Assembly: GCA_013397455.1 (NCBI GenBank)
Contig: VYZB01000386.1
Coordinates: 704,777-768,776, forward strand
DNA from: Crotophaga sulcirostris
Lineage: Eukaryota > Chordata > Aves > Cuculiformes > Crotophagidae
Direction of reading: 5' to 3'
DNA length: 64,000 nt
Every line of letters begins with the position of its first letter. The stretch's first letter is position 1. This document shows positions 1 through 11,836 of the stretch, piece after piece. The notes beneath the pieces were generated by a model. It ran no database searches. It saw only the letters and a program-made list of their open reading frames with translations, and was not told the DNA's origin. Made by a program: the position numbers and the translations under genes.

Positions 1-2983
1 CTGGGACTTTCTACTGCCACTCCACTGCCACTGTAAAACAATGTCCTCCCTCTCAGCTGGCAGCTGCTGGGTAAACTACCTTTATAGACCCCTGCTGTCA
101 GCCTTAGTACTCTATTTCAGCCTCTGTTTTCTTCAGTTGACTCAGCAACAAAATACCTAATGATGCTGGTGTCTGAATCATCATGGGCTCTGAGACAAAT
201 GGCTTGGGTCTCCCTCTGCAGAACTATTGCTCCAGGCTCTTCGCAATCTCAAGCAGGCATTAACACCGGCACTCATCCCTTGCACACTGTGCCCTGCTTC
301 CACTAGGATGTTTTGCAGCAAGACAAATTGGTCTCACCACCTACTCCACTGCAAGTACTCGCTCTTCCTGCCACTTAAGAGGGAGTCTGTGAGTCCAACA
401 GAGCCTCCCTCCTGGAGGTGTGGCACTGCGGGAAGGAAAGCCAGCCTGGGCGTTGCTCTTACAGTGCACAGCAAGAGATGGCTGCTTTTGCTATTTCATA
501 GAAAGAGCCCTTTTCCTTAGCAGCGCTGATTCCAGGGATATTTAAGTAGAATCAAGGTGAAATAAATAGTATTATTATATTAATACATATATGTATTCCT
601 CCCACCAAATTTCACTTCTTAGCATCAGCAATTAGCACGTCTGATGAGAGATGCGGCAAGGAAACAATTTGAGGTTGAGTGCATCACATACCGACTCACT
701 GCCATGAAGCTCCACACTTCAACAGAATTCCTGGTGAATGACAATGAAATATTCATCAGTTCATATTTGTAAATGGCCCAGCAACACACTGAGTAAATGA
801 CCTCCGACGAAGCACCTCGCATTAAAATGGAACAGCAGCCAGCTGAAGTGAGGAAGCTACAAACTACACATGTTTTGTCAGCACAAACAAGCAGCAAGCA
901 CAAACAGAAAGAGATCTAGTTGGACTCATCATCCTGACAGTGAGAAACAAATGAGGAGCCAGCCTGTTCACTTCAGAGGAACCCACTGGCGGCGCTGCCT
1001 GTCGGGAGAGCAAGGGTGGCAACCTGGGATAATTTTTACGCCCTGACCTCTCTCACCACCAAAACGTGACCTGAACAAGGTAGAAGGGTGAGCTGTTTTG
1101 CTCTGGTAGCATTTTGACCCTGGTTGTTCACACCAGTCACACGCACATATACCCCATTGCCTTCACCTATGCTACAAAGCACTGCACAGCTAGTCCTTAA
1201 CTGAGGAGCTCAGTCCCTAAGATGGCAAACGCAAGCCTACACTCTCCAGAGCAAACGAGGAGCTTGGTCCCCCTCGACAGACACCTGGTGTTGGGCAGAA
1301 GCATTCACAACATTTGCATTTCTTGCTTTGCTTGAATGTTTTGACGCAAGCCCCTGCAGAGAGGGAGCCAAGACTGCGAGGGGAGCAGGCTGTGGGAATG
1401 GGGGTGTCACCAAATGCTGCTCCTTATCTGGGGTGGCGGTGTCTGGTGATGATTTAGGCAGCAGAAGGGTGGATTTTCTGCCTTGCCTTCAGTTCTCATC
1501 ATTATTCAGGATGCGTGATTTCCAGGGAGGTTGCCAGCGCTGCACTGCACCGCTTGTGACGGTTAATCCTCGTACGGGAAAGCTCCACAATGGAAATTGT
1601 GAGGAGAATGCAAAATACAGCGGGAAAACCTAGCAGGCCATGGTGAGCCTCCACAAAACGCAGAGGCACCCGCCCCTGGCCTCCCCCAGAACTTATCCAA
1701 GGCACTTTCTTGAAATCGCTCCTAAAAACCCCATCAGTTGTTGCCCTGAGGCCTGGCTAAGAGGTGAGCTCCCACCACCAGAGCCAGGTGGGCGACGCAG
1801 ACCTTTTTTTATCATTTATTTATTAATTAAACGCCCTGTGATAAGGCAGATCTAGATGCAGGCCCACAGCTCTGCAGGCGTGGAGCACCCACAGCGGCCG
1901 GGAACTTGAACAAACAGCACCATCAGGTGGCTCGCCTGGAAATAGGTGTGTGGAGCCACCCAGGACACCTCCAGCCGCAGCCGGCCATCCCTCTGCTCTT
2001 CCACCCCTCTGAGCAAGCAGGAGGGCCCACAACCCCTCCTGGGAAAACCTGAGTACAAAATCGTAGGAGAAAACTCCAGTGGCAGCAAGGCACATTCAGG
2101 CAAAGCCTTAAGGAAAAACTTCCAATGAGCATCTTTCCTCCTGCTATGCAAGTCTTTCATGTCTTGTCCTTCCATTGCTGACAGTTATACTTTCTCAGCT
2201 TTAACTACATAGTTTAACTGACTCGTTAACAGACTGCCTGCTCTGCCATCCACAGCACCAGTCTGAGCAGAAGAATTGATCCCTCCCTCAGCCTCCTCAA
2301 ATTTAGGGGCATTGGCAGATTGACGTTTTCACCTTGAAAACCATCCCCAGTGTGCAAACCCCCTTTGAGCCATTGTTGGCATCCACCTCCCCATGCCTGC
2401 TTAGGGGAGAAGGAGGATACCCCTTTCAGCCTCAAGCAGGTGCTCTTTCACCAAAGACTGCCTCTGAAATAACTTGGCTCTTTCAGCATTTTTGCTGCCT
2501 TCTCTTGCTACTCACATGCTTAGTTTAGTGCAAACTGGGAGCAGAAGCATTTCCCATTAATGAGTCAGAGCCTCTTCCATCCCCTGAGAATCACAGAGCA
2601 GATACAGTCCTAACACATGCAGTGTTTAGGAAATGGATGAGATAAAGATTACAGGTAGGAATCCAGTTCCCAGACTACAAACTTCAGCTATGTCACAACC
2701 TTTGCCCTCAGTTTCAGGTCCTCTTAAAGACAGGAGGCAACTGGATGAGACAACCTGAAGGAAAACAAAATACTGTTTCATCCCCAGCACTGTAGTGACT
2801 ACAGCCATACCTGCACTATTTGCATGACTACCAATGGAGGAACCTATCCCATCAGTTTCAGTTGCTTTTCTCATACCTGGATTTTAAAAGATTTTTCTTC
2901 AGGGTGTTCTCCATTCCAGTGAATAATTAAGTATTTCTAATTTTCTCCAAGAAAAGCTTAGGTAATTTAATTAGAAATGCATA

Positions 2984-3003
2984 NNNNNNNNNNNNNNNNN
3001 NNN
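2984..3003. other. Assembly gap (20 N)
   Basis: Exactly 20 unknown bases. The flanks are AT-rich (ending in GCATA on the left and starting ATATATT on the right), so the missing piece may be a TA-rich microsatellite that failed to assemble. The true length is probably not 20, since a round number of N is usually a placeholder. Confidence 0.98.
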
Positions 3004-6000
3004 ATATATTCACCTGTTTGCATATTTACTTTTTTCTAAATACGTATATTTATTTACAGAAGATAAATGTTTTACATTTTACATTATATAAGATATAGAA
3101 ATAAATACTCAAACACACATACAGTCATGGTCACAGATCTAAAGCTATTCAAACATGTGGTTACTTCCTTTTCCTTTAGGAAACACCACAGCTCAGAGCT
3201 TGGGCGCACAGTTAGATCTTACAACGGTAATCCTGAAAATCAGGACCTTCTACAGTTATGTTTGTGCTTATGCATATAGAAGGGTTGATTCACATATCTA
3301 ATTTCAGGCCTCTGATTTTCAAAAATCTGTGGCCTGAACAGAAAGTCCCATGTTTCCAGTTACAGTGCCCCAAGGGGCACCCCTGTGCAAAGCACATCAT
3401 GTAGTCAACTTGAAGGGACCTTAAAGCACTGCAAGCTGTTGACAGCCCATCTCAAAAATCTCTACCTTCTGTAATAAAGAGACCTCCCAATTCCCTGATA
3501 TGCTCAACACAATAAAATTTCTGAACATCTCACATAAAGAAGATAACGGAGCACCTAACGCAAAAGATGAAAAAAAAATAAGAGGAAATGAGACTGTATT
3601 TCCCATCATGGCATCTGCTTTAAGTTCAATAACTACTTATTTCTACTATAATTGTGCTAAAGCCATTTTAAACTTGGTTTTCTTTATGCACCTTGCTCTG
3701 AAGCCAAGATATTTAGGGAAAAACAATGCACAAAATGGCACTTAAATGCACACGGCAATGTTTCACCAGTTGCTGCTAATGATGTCAGAGGAGGTCAGGT
3801 GGGTACAGAAGTGTGAATTGTCCCTACATTAGAACATTTTTTTAGCGAATAAACAGCACCCTGGAGGACTGAAGTCTTCCTAGGACAGTAGGAACACAGA
3901 AAACTAAGAAGGAGTGTGTTTTTTCCTGGTACCTTAATTTTCTTTCCTTTCAACCCCTTCTACAGTCCTTGCCTTTTATTTTTCTGTAAAAGCAGAACGT
4001 GGTGCTAAGGAAAGTCAGCTTGCAGCAGCGTTGGCTCATGGGAAAGTCTGCAGAAGCCACCTCCAGGCACTTCTGTAAGTACATTTTTTCTGCACTGGGC
4101 TGTCAGTTGTGCTGCTCTATTCTAAGCATAGAGCCATGGAGCAAGATGCTTGGGGTGGATTTGTTGGCAGATCAATAGGGACTCATAATATTCCTGCCAA
4201 ATTCATTTTCTCATGTGACCTGAGCTTGACTTGGAACATGGATTTCCTACGGAGACAAGTTTGAGCAGTGCCAGGAATTTGAAGGCCAGGTGGTCTGCAA
4301 AGCTTCTCCCCAGGCTCTGAGATCCTATTTCCTCACGTCATTCTTTCCAGCCAGCATGGAGACCAGGCTGAGGTGCTTCACAGCAAACCAAATCCTCAAA
4401 ACCAATGCATTTGCTCTGTCCCACCACTACCAATCCTCTGGAAGAGACTGCAGCAGAAGTAGGAGGAAAGATGAGCACGTTTCTGCTAGGAAACAGATTT
4501 AGACAGGCTTTGACCAAGACTGCTAGTGAAACTTTTCTCTGCCAAAGGAAACTCTAAAATAAAAAATCCCACTTTTTCATCTCAGCAACATCCAAATTGG
4601 GTTTAGCTAGTCCAAACTGTCATGTCCTTGCTAATTCAGAAAACTTGTGTTTACCTACCTGGAAGGAAAAACTATCATGCAAGGACAAATTGATGAGTGT
4701 TTCTGAAGTAAGCTATCTGTAGCCACATTGGTCTCTTAGGACAAGAAGGTCCATACACTAATTTTAGATCTTTGGCAATCTGCATACTAGAAATACCTTG
4801 TGGCTCTGATCCATACTGACTTCTATTAAGGAAGCAGAAGCTAGAATGAGCTGGAAGCTCTCCCAGATGATGCTGTCTGAATATCCATTGAGAAAAAAAG
4901 CAGCCTACCCTAATATATTATTTGCCCCACCCCTAAGAAACTCTTATTAAATAAAGCCAATTTGGCTTCCTGAAAAGGCACAATATCATTGTCAGCACTG
5001 TAATGTGGTATCAGCCCAGGACCTGGACCAAAGGTGACGCTCTTCTCACTGTTTTGTCCCGGTAGCAACCAGGAGTAATGAACAGGTTACACAGTTGTCT
5101 ATTTCTGGACTTCTTAATCTACTCATAGCACTAAGAAAGGGTCCCTGCTGTCCCACCCCGATACAGAGCATGGCCTAGCAGTCTCATCCTAAAATGGCTC
5201 CTGTCATTCTCTGACAGTGTTAGAGAAGTGGTTGTGGCCCTTCACATGTATAATCCCATATCTGTAACTGCTGCCTTGTTGGCAAATTCCTGTCACAGAT
5301 TGCACTCAGCTCTATCCCACCCTCACACCAGATGTAACCCACACCAACCTGTGCTTGCTGAAGCTCCTGGCTGAGGTAGCTGGGTGGAGAACAGCACACT
5401 GTGCCAGCACCTCCAGGAGACTGAGCAAAGAACTCTGATTTCAGCAATTTTGAACCCCTCAACTCGGCTGAATCCGTGAGGGCATAAGGAAAGGATGGAT
5501 GTCATGTACCTTTCCCCTGTCTAGGAAGAAGAAGCCTATATCAGGCTCTGCTCCTTCCTGTCAGATTTCCCTTTGGTTGCAGCAGCCAAGCTCTCCCTGC
5601 AGAACTACAATACTGTTCAACAGGGAGGTAGCGGTGTCTTCCACTGAAGCAGCGTTGGAAACAACAGCACAAGCCACCAAGAACACAATCTTTGGATGTT
5701 GTCTTTGGTGGCATTTACCGATGACAAATGGACACTCTGATAGCCCATGTTTCTATAGTCTGAGAACAGCGGGATCAGCTCAGGAATAGTTTCACTGGGA
5801 GCATCTGCAAACTCCCTTAGCAGATACACTTCTGCTAGAAGAACATCAGTAGCAGCCACAAATTTCATTTGCATCAGAAACACAATTTTTGGCAGCAGGT
5901 TGACCAGTCTGAAATTCACTCCCATCAGAATCCAGTTTAAACTTAGTCTTTATTCAGCTGTAGTTCCTTCACTTCCTTTTTCCCTGCACTCAAACAAATC

Positions 6001-6555
6001 CAACCTCATTACTCATCAGTCAGAAAGGAGAGGAGAAATCTAGGTTAGGGAAGGATCAGATACCAAAAGGAACCCTCTGGAAGTGGAGAGTAAGTTGATG
6101 AAATCCAGAATTCTTGCCTAATTTAGGCCTTGCTTTCTTGCCTAGAAGGGTTGAGCTGTTTGTTTATAATGTTTGTTGTTGATAAGAGATCTCCACTTCA
6201 AATTGTTCCTTTTTACAGTGCCCTTAGTTAACACAAATCTTTATATAACTACCAACGTGTGATTACAAGAACGTTTTTTAACATTTCATGTCAGACCTGT
6301 GTAGAAGTCAAATGGATCTTTTAGGGAAGAAAGACTATCAGTGTTAGGTAGTCCAGAAGCACAAAGGCAGCTATTTTGGACATTCATCCCTGCTTCTGGA
6401 TCTTTATTCAATCCAAAACCCTGTAGTATTTCCAAGCTCCCCAAAAGGGTACTTGTGTGGCTACAAGTTTCACACTGTTCCACAGTGTGCATTTAGCTAT
6501 AGATACTTGATATATATAGCTACCACTTCTTGCCCCCTTGAGTCACCTGTAAACA

Positions 6556-6704
6556 GAATTTGTCTGTTGGACCAGAGAAACTCTGTTCCTTAATCAACTA
6601 TTAACCAGTTCTTTGCTGAGTCTGCTCCGTCACAAGGTTCCAAGCAAAGAACTGGTTAATAGTTGATTAAGGAACAGAGTTTCTCTGGTCCAACAAGCAA
6701 ATTC
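6556..6704. repeat. Long near-perfect inverted repeat (hairpin)
   Basis: The left arm 6556-6617 and right arm 6643-6704 are reverse complements over 62 positions, with only two non-matching pairs (6563/6697, a possible G-T wobble, and 6564/6696). The inner 53 pairs (6565-6617 with 6643-6695) are perfect. The spacer is 25 nt (6618-6642). A transcript from either strand would fold into a very stable hairpin. No target-site duplication or known transposon end is visible at the borders. It lies about 8.4 kb upstream of the LY86 start codon. It could be a template-switch inversion, a young foldback element or a hairpin RNA locus. An assembly fold-back is less likely, because similarity continues past the mismatched pairs. 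Confidence 0.95.
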
Positions 6705-8582
6705 CTTTGGACGCAGCTGAGCATTTCCTAGGTGGCAAACTGAGCTTATTCTATGGAAAGAGTCACTTCCTCATGAACACAGAGGAAGTTCCATTAACCA
6801 AAATGGAGAAATACCCATTTCCATCAGTTACAAAAGCTGATGCTATGCCTCAGGTCAGCTGTTCTGGCGTGTCATTCCTTACTGCCTAACCAGCAATGAT
6901 ATGCATTGATCCAAAGTTGTACACTAGCACCACAATGTTGGCAAACAAATTCAGCCCACCTGGGAACACCTTGGGATTTTAATAGAGGCCATTGATCCAC
7001 TGTGATCCTGATTCAACACCTATTTAAACATATTGTCTGGCCAAAGAGCTGCTCACGGGCACAGCCATGAAGCAGCATAGGAGAGATTGACTCCTGACAT
7101 AACAAGAGCTGCCAACTTCATGTAAGCCACAGGTAATTTCCTTTGCTAATTAAATGTTGTTCACCAAAGCAGTTCCTCACAATATTGTTGCCATGCTGCC
7201 ATGCACTGAGAGGTAGCCCACCAAAGGGACAGCACAGTAGTGTGAAACACCCTTTCTGAGTCCTTTGAAACTTGAAGTTTCGAAGTTTCTCCCATTCTGA
7301 GCTTCATCTGAACAAGAGGATGCCACCCCCATGGCAGCTCAGAGTCTGTTAGCCCAGGAGAAGTCCCCATAGAAGTCCCTGCTTCGAACTCCAGCCTTGC
7401 AAGAAGTGAAAATGTTTCTAAACGGGCTCTTCTGGAAGGGGAGCTTTCTGCTAACTCCAGTGCTTGCTCCTGGTACTGAGAAAACTCCCCTGCTGGTATG
7501 CTCATTCCTATCACATATTACCAGCATTTCCATGAGAAGCTTTGGACTCAGTGACATAGTATTTTCGGAGAACAGTATTCACTAGAAAATTCACACCCAC
7601 TTCAAAATCTGATGGTCACAATAATAACCCTGCACAGCTATTAAGATCTGTTAGTGGAATCAAAGAGGGGAGATGCAGAAGCAGATGAATACTTCTCTCT
7701 TTGCATCAAAGCTGGTTTTGTCAATTCCACCCCAACTACGGTTTGAGAGACCACATGACTACAAAGATAAAATTTCTTTTCAGCCTTAGGCTCATGTTCA
7801 TTTGCATCATGAACATTCAAAGCAAACCACAAATAAACGTATGCACTTATCATTGCCTCTGCTCTGAGTGGTGCCAAGTCTTTTCCCTTCCCTTATTCAA
7901 AAGTGCACACTATAGAAGAGTTGAAAAACATGACAACACTCATCCAAGAATAATATCTCAAACTCTCAGTCACTCACTTCGTACATGTACATATGTCACC
8001 TTAGCCACATCACAACTGTGCCTACCCTCTTCAGAGAGCACCAGAACAAACTCTTCCTACATTTTCTTCCTGCATGCAAACAAAAGGCAGAGGGATAGTA
8101 GATAAAAACAACCTTCCTGCTCCAAAGCTACCACGATCACCTTTTCTGTGTCTCTGATACTTTTTTTTTCCTAAGCAAAAGAGATGCAGAAGAGAAGAGG
8201 TCATACAGGAGACAACTGAGTTCTTTCCTTGGGACTGAGGACAGAGTTTGTGTCACTACAGAAGAGTCCCTGGTACAGCAATAAAAATAGAGTGATAAAC
8301 GAAAGCTGGAAACCAGCCAACTGCTCTTGCCTAGGTACCACTCATTGATTTCATACCTATGTTTCAAATGCTTCTGCTACTGATAGAAGTCTACAAGCCC
8401 AAAACCCAGAATCTTTCCATCTTGTCTTCCAGCACTTTATAAATTAGTTAAATGGAGTTTTAACAAATAATCTGTGTTTTTATATGAAAACACTGAATAA
8501 TCACAGCACAGAAATTGCATATAAGTCTTTGAAATATTGGACATTATAAATATAGGAATTCAAATGTTAAAAGTATTCACAG

Positions 8583-9042
8583 GATCATAGAATGTTTTGG
8601 GGGACCTTTAAAGGTCATCAAGTTCAACACACACACACCCCTATAATAAGGAAGGACATCTTAAACTAGATTAGGTGCTCTGAGCCCCATCTAACCTAAC
8701 CCTGAATGTTTCCAGAGATGGGGGATCGGCTGCCTCTCTGGGCAACCTGTTCCAGTGTTTCACCACCTTCACTGTAAAAAATTTCTTCCTTTTATCTAGT
8801 CCCAACCTACCTTCTTTTCATTTAAAAGCAGTACTCCTTGTCATAGTGCTACAAGCCCTATTGAATAGTCTGTCCTCATCTTTCTTGTAAGCCCCCTGTA
8901 AGTATTAACAGGCCTCAATAAGGTCTCCTCAGAGCCTTCTCTTCTCCAGGCTGAACAATCCCAACTCTCTCAGTCTTTCCTCATAGGAGAGGCATTGCGT
9001 CCATCTGATCATTTTTGTGACCGTTCTCTGAACCCAAGGAAC
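8583..9042 (-). mobile_element. CR1-type LINE fragment, 3' portion
   Basis: The segment opens with the reverse complement of the CR1 3' terminus (ATCATAGAATG) and continues with typical antisense CR1 3' UTR text: a stretch about Tcc-ag-tgtt 'caccaccttcac', then 'ggtctcctcagagccttc', 'tctccaggctgaac' and 'ctctcagtctttcctcatag'. The element is therefore on the minus strand and is 5'-truncated at about 9042. A short AC-repeat expansion sits near 8627-8639. No reverse-transcriptase coding sequence is left. Divergence from the remembered CR1 consensus looks moderate, so this is a dead, fairly old copy. Confidence 0.88.
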
Positions 9043-11631
9043 ATGCTTTTTTCATGACAGCAGCTTAAATTCACCCTTTCTCCATGACTGTCCACCAGTT
9101 TCCTTCAGGAAAAGTTAGTTTGTAACCAGAAGAAAGATGCACAAGCCTTCGCTTCTACACTTATCTATTACAGTTGCATGGTCCAAGTTGTGTATGTTTG
9201 TGCAAATGCACAGACTCTCATTGGGTAGCAGATGCACTGGGAACCCTTAGCCTGTCTCAGGTTGTAGACTCCACCTGGAGTCCAGAAAAGTTGTAACAGC
9301 ATGCAAGCTTAGATAGTTTTCTGAACATTCAATACAAATGATAAAAAGGAGAAAGTTCTTTCCTTTTCTCCATACCAGTGACCATACCCGTTTCATGAAA
9401 GGTTTAATTTTAAAAAGAGTAATTAGAATTAGCAAGGTAGCTTACATCATATTCTGCCACCATTTAAGGTGTCAAAATAATTAAAACCTGGCCTGTATAA
9501 AACTATGTAGGCTTATGCTACATACAAAGAGTACCAGTGTTTCACAAGGAGCAAGTACCCCTGAGCAGCAGCCCCAACACTAGACAGCTGCAAAGGGCTT
9601 GTGCTAAGAGCATGCCAGGGCTCAGCAAAGCTCAGCTTTACAGTGCTCAGAGAAGGTACGAAACAGCAGTCGCATCTGCGAGTCCTCCTTGCATCAAATT
9701 TTGCCACTTTGCTGCAGTCTCAGCCCCAGCTCTCAGTTTGGTTCTGGAGCATTTGCAGGGACAAATGGTGACTGCAGGAGCTGAGTGCTCACCCAGCAAG
9801 TGCTGCATTGGCAACCAACAGGGTTGGTGGTCCTGGAAACTTTCCCATGTTGTGGAAAAGACAAGCCTTGAGGGTTCAATAGCCTACTGGTCTCTGCTCC
9901 TCCAGGGTTTGTGCTGTGCAAGAACCCCATCAGGCACACTGCTGACAGCGCAGAACTTCAAACACCCCAGCACTGCAGAAATCTCAGAAAACAACACTCG
10001 CCTTCTCTCAGATGCAGCTGGAAAGGGTTGGTAGTGACACATTAGCTTGTATTGCATTTCTAATCCTTGTTGTTTTTTAACTAAAATATTAAATATACTA
10101 TTACAAGCACAGCAGGAAAAGTTGACTTTTATGGAGAGTGAAGGTATCTCCTCTGAAAAGTCTCATCTATTTGCTGAAAAATTTTCAGTCACCATCTTTC
10201 ACTAACAGGAGACCCACGCTGAGATATATGAAGCAGAAAGCTTTTGTTCAGAGAGAACTGCAAGAAAAAGGAAGAGAAATCAGTGAAGCTTTTAATGTGA
10301 AGCTTTCCTTGTGGAAATGTTTTGTTGTATGATATAGGCATACACAGAGTTGCCAAAGGCAAGGAAAAAAGATTTTGGCCTGAAAGAAAGAACTAAAACT
10401 TTGTTTAGGATTCACTTTATACTGGACTTGCACAATAGAGGGGGGAAAAAATCTTTAAATAAAAGAAACTCTTAAGAGGAAACCCCATTGCTGAGATCAG
10501 GTGAAGCATTATCCAAATCTATGATTGAAAAAGTTTTGCAAACACAATTACTTGGCTAGGAATATAGGAAAAACAACATACCCATAACTATTTTGGCAAA
10601 AGTCATAGTGTTGGTGCAGTCATATGAAAGCAAGCAAGAGGCCCCACTGGAGCAGCAGACCTCATGACTAGTTAAACCTCTGCAGGGAACACAGAGAGTA
10701 ATTAAAACAATTCAAGGACAAGGATGCTGTGTGAGCGCAGAACAGAGCATGAAAAACACACAGCTTTTTTGCTCTGGTATGCAGGTTGTGCCTCAGATAT
10801 GAAACCACTTGCATTAATTGGAAGTAGGTAGAGGAATCAAGGCTAAAGTAGAATAATTTTCCTTAGTCAGTGTATGAAACAAAAACCAAACCAACCAAAA
10901 CCAAATCATTACCAGTATGAATCAGGTAATTGTAGTTTTAGGAGGCTGCCTATCAGTAATGACCTATAAGGCCCACATCACCTGAGTAAAGATGTTGGAA
11001 ACATAAATTTAAGTACAGATGTAGCAGAACTGAGACCAATAAGGGGAGGAAGGGAAGTGAATTTCCTGTTTGCAAAGTGTTAGGATAAAGGAAGGGAACT
11101 GGTAAAGGTAGAGGGGAAAAAAAGGACCGGTCCTGCAACAGAAAAAAAAGGTGGAATAAGACATAAAATCAAGTAAAGAAAAAAGAGATGGGGATCTTCT
11201 GACAGTATGAGTGCAGGCACCTACAAACAGCACTGAAACTAACAGAGTATCCAAGCCCACCAGGACATTGAAGGAAACCCCTGAGGACAACACACACAAC
11301 ACTTTACCGGGTCTGTGTCTGAGAGACTCAGTGGATGCAAGTAAAGACGGAGAGGTTTGCACTCTTGCACCAAGAAGTATGGGTGGGAAGGGTGGCAGAC
11401 ATAATAAAATAGCTAGGTCTGATTTATAAGATTTGAGAATGAATATTAGTTTTATATTTGGTTGTAACTGTGCAAAATGGTACTACAGCAAATTAATGGT
11501 AACAGTGTATCTGTTAACAATATATCTATAATTACGCTACTTAATATTGTGTTGTTTAATCAACAGATGTTGCTGTCTTAAATCAGTTATAACTTAGTAT
11601 TGACTGCAATCTAAAAGGGGAGAATTGGACT
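9043..11631. other. Intergenic, no gene seen
   Basis: Nothing gene-like is supported. An open frame at 9537-10034 (+) is the longest in the stretch, but its composition is unremarkable and I recognise no domain. A short A/C-only tract lies at about 10877-10905. The rest is unique AT-rich sequence. Confidence 0.55.
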
Positions 11632-11757
11632 CTAAAGTCCAGTCTCTGGAGGTGTTTAAAAGACAGGTAGATGAGTTTCTGGGGGACTTGGTTTAGCAGA
11701 GGACTCGATGATCTCAAAGTTCTTTTCCAACCAGACAATTCTGTGATTCTATGAAAG
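11632..11757 (+). mobile_element. CR1-type LINE fragment, 3' end, sense
   Basis: This is the extreme 3' end of a CR1 element in sense orientation. It contains 'ctctggaggtgtttaaaagac', then 'gggggacttggttt', 'ggactcgatgatctcaaag' and a terminal 'attctgtgattctatga', which are two units of the CR1 ATTCTRTG tail. The middle is shorter than in most copies, so there is probably an internal deletion. It is severely 5'-truncated and non-coding. An A/C-only tract follows 9 bases after its end. Confidence 0.88.
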
Positions 11758-11766
11758 TAACGAGAG

Positions 11767-11836
11767 AAAAAACCCCACAAAAACCCCAAACCAAACCAAC
11801 AAACCAAACAAAACCAACAAAAAACCCCCAAACAAC
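11767..11836 (+). repeat. A/C-only low-complexity tract
   Basis: Seventy consecutive bases contain only A and C, built from irregular CCAAA and CAAAC units. It begins 9 bases after the CR1 3' tail. Similar but shorter A/C-only tracts occur at 10877-10905, 19811-19847 and 48219-48254. Confidence 0.92.

Larger units (their letters stand above)
1..8582. other. Intergenic region upstream of LY86
   Basis: No coding gene could be supported here. All open frames are short (under about 120 codons), overlap one another on both strands and match no family I recognise. The stretch includes a 20-N gap and a long inverted repeat, both listed separately. Base composition is mixed: 1-1800 is moderately GC-rich, with a few CpGs near 970 and 1560 but nothing resembling a CpG island, and the rest is AT-richer. 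Regulatory elements for LY86 could lie here, but none can be identified from sequence alone. Confidence 0.6.

Noticed and set aside
9537..10034. 165-codon open frame on +
   Set aside because: No recognisable domain, no splice or promoter support, and an unremarkable low-information composition. It is the kind of length expected by chance in 64 kb.
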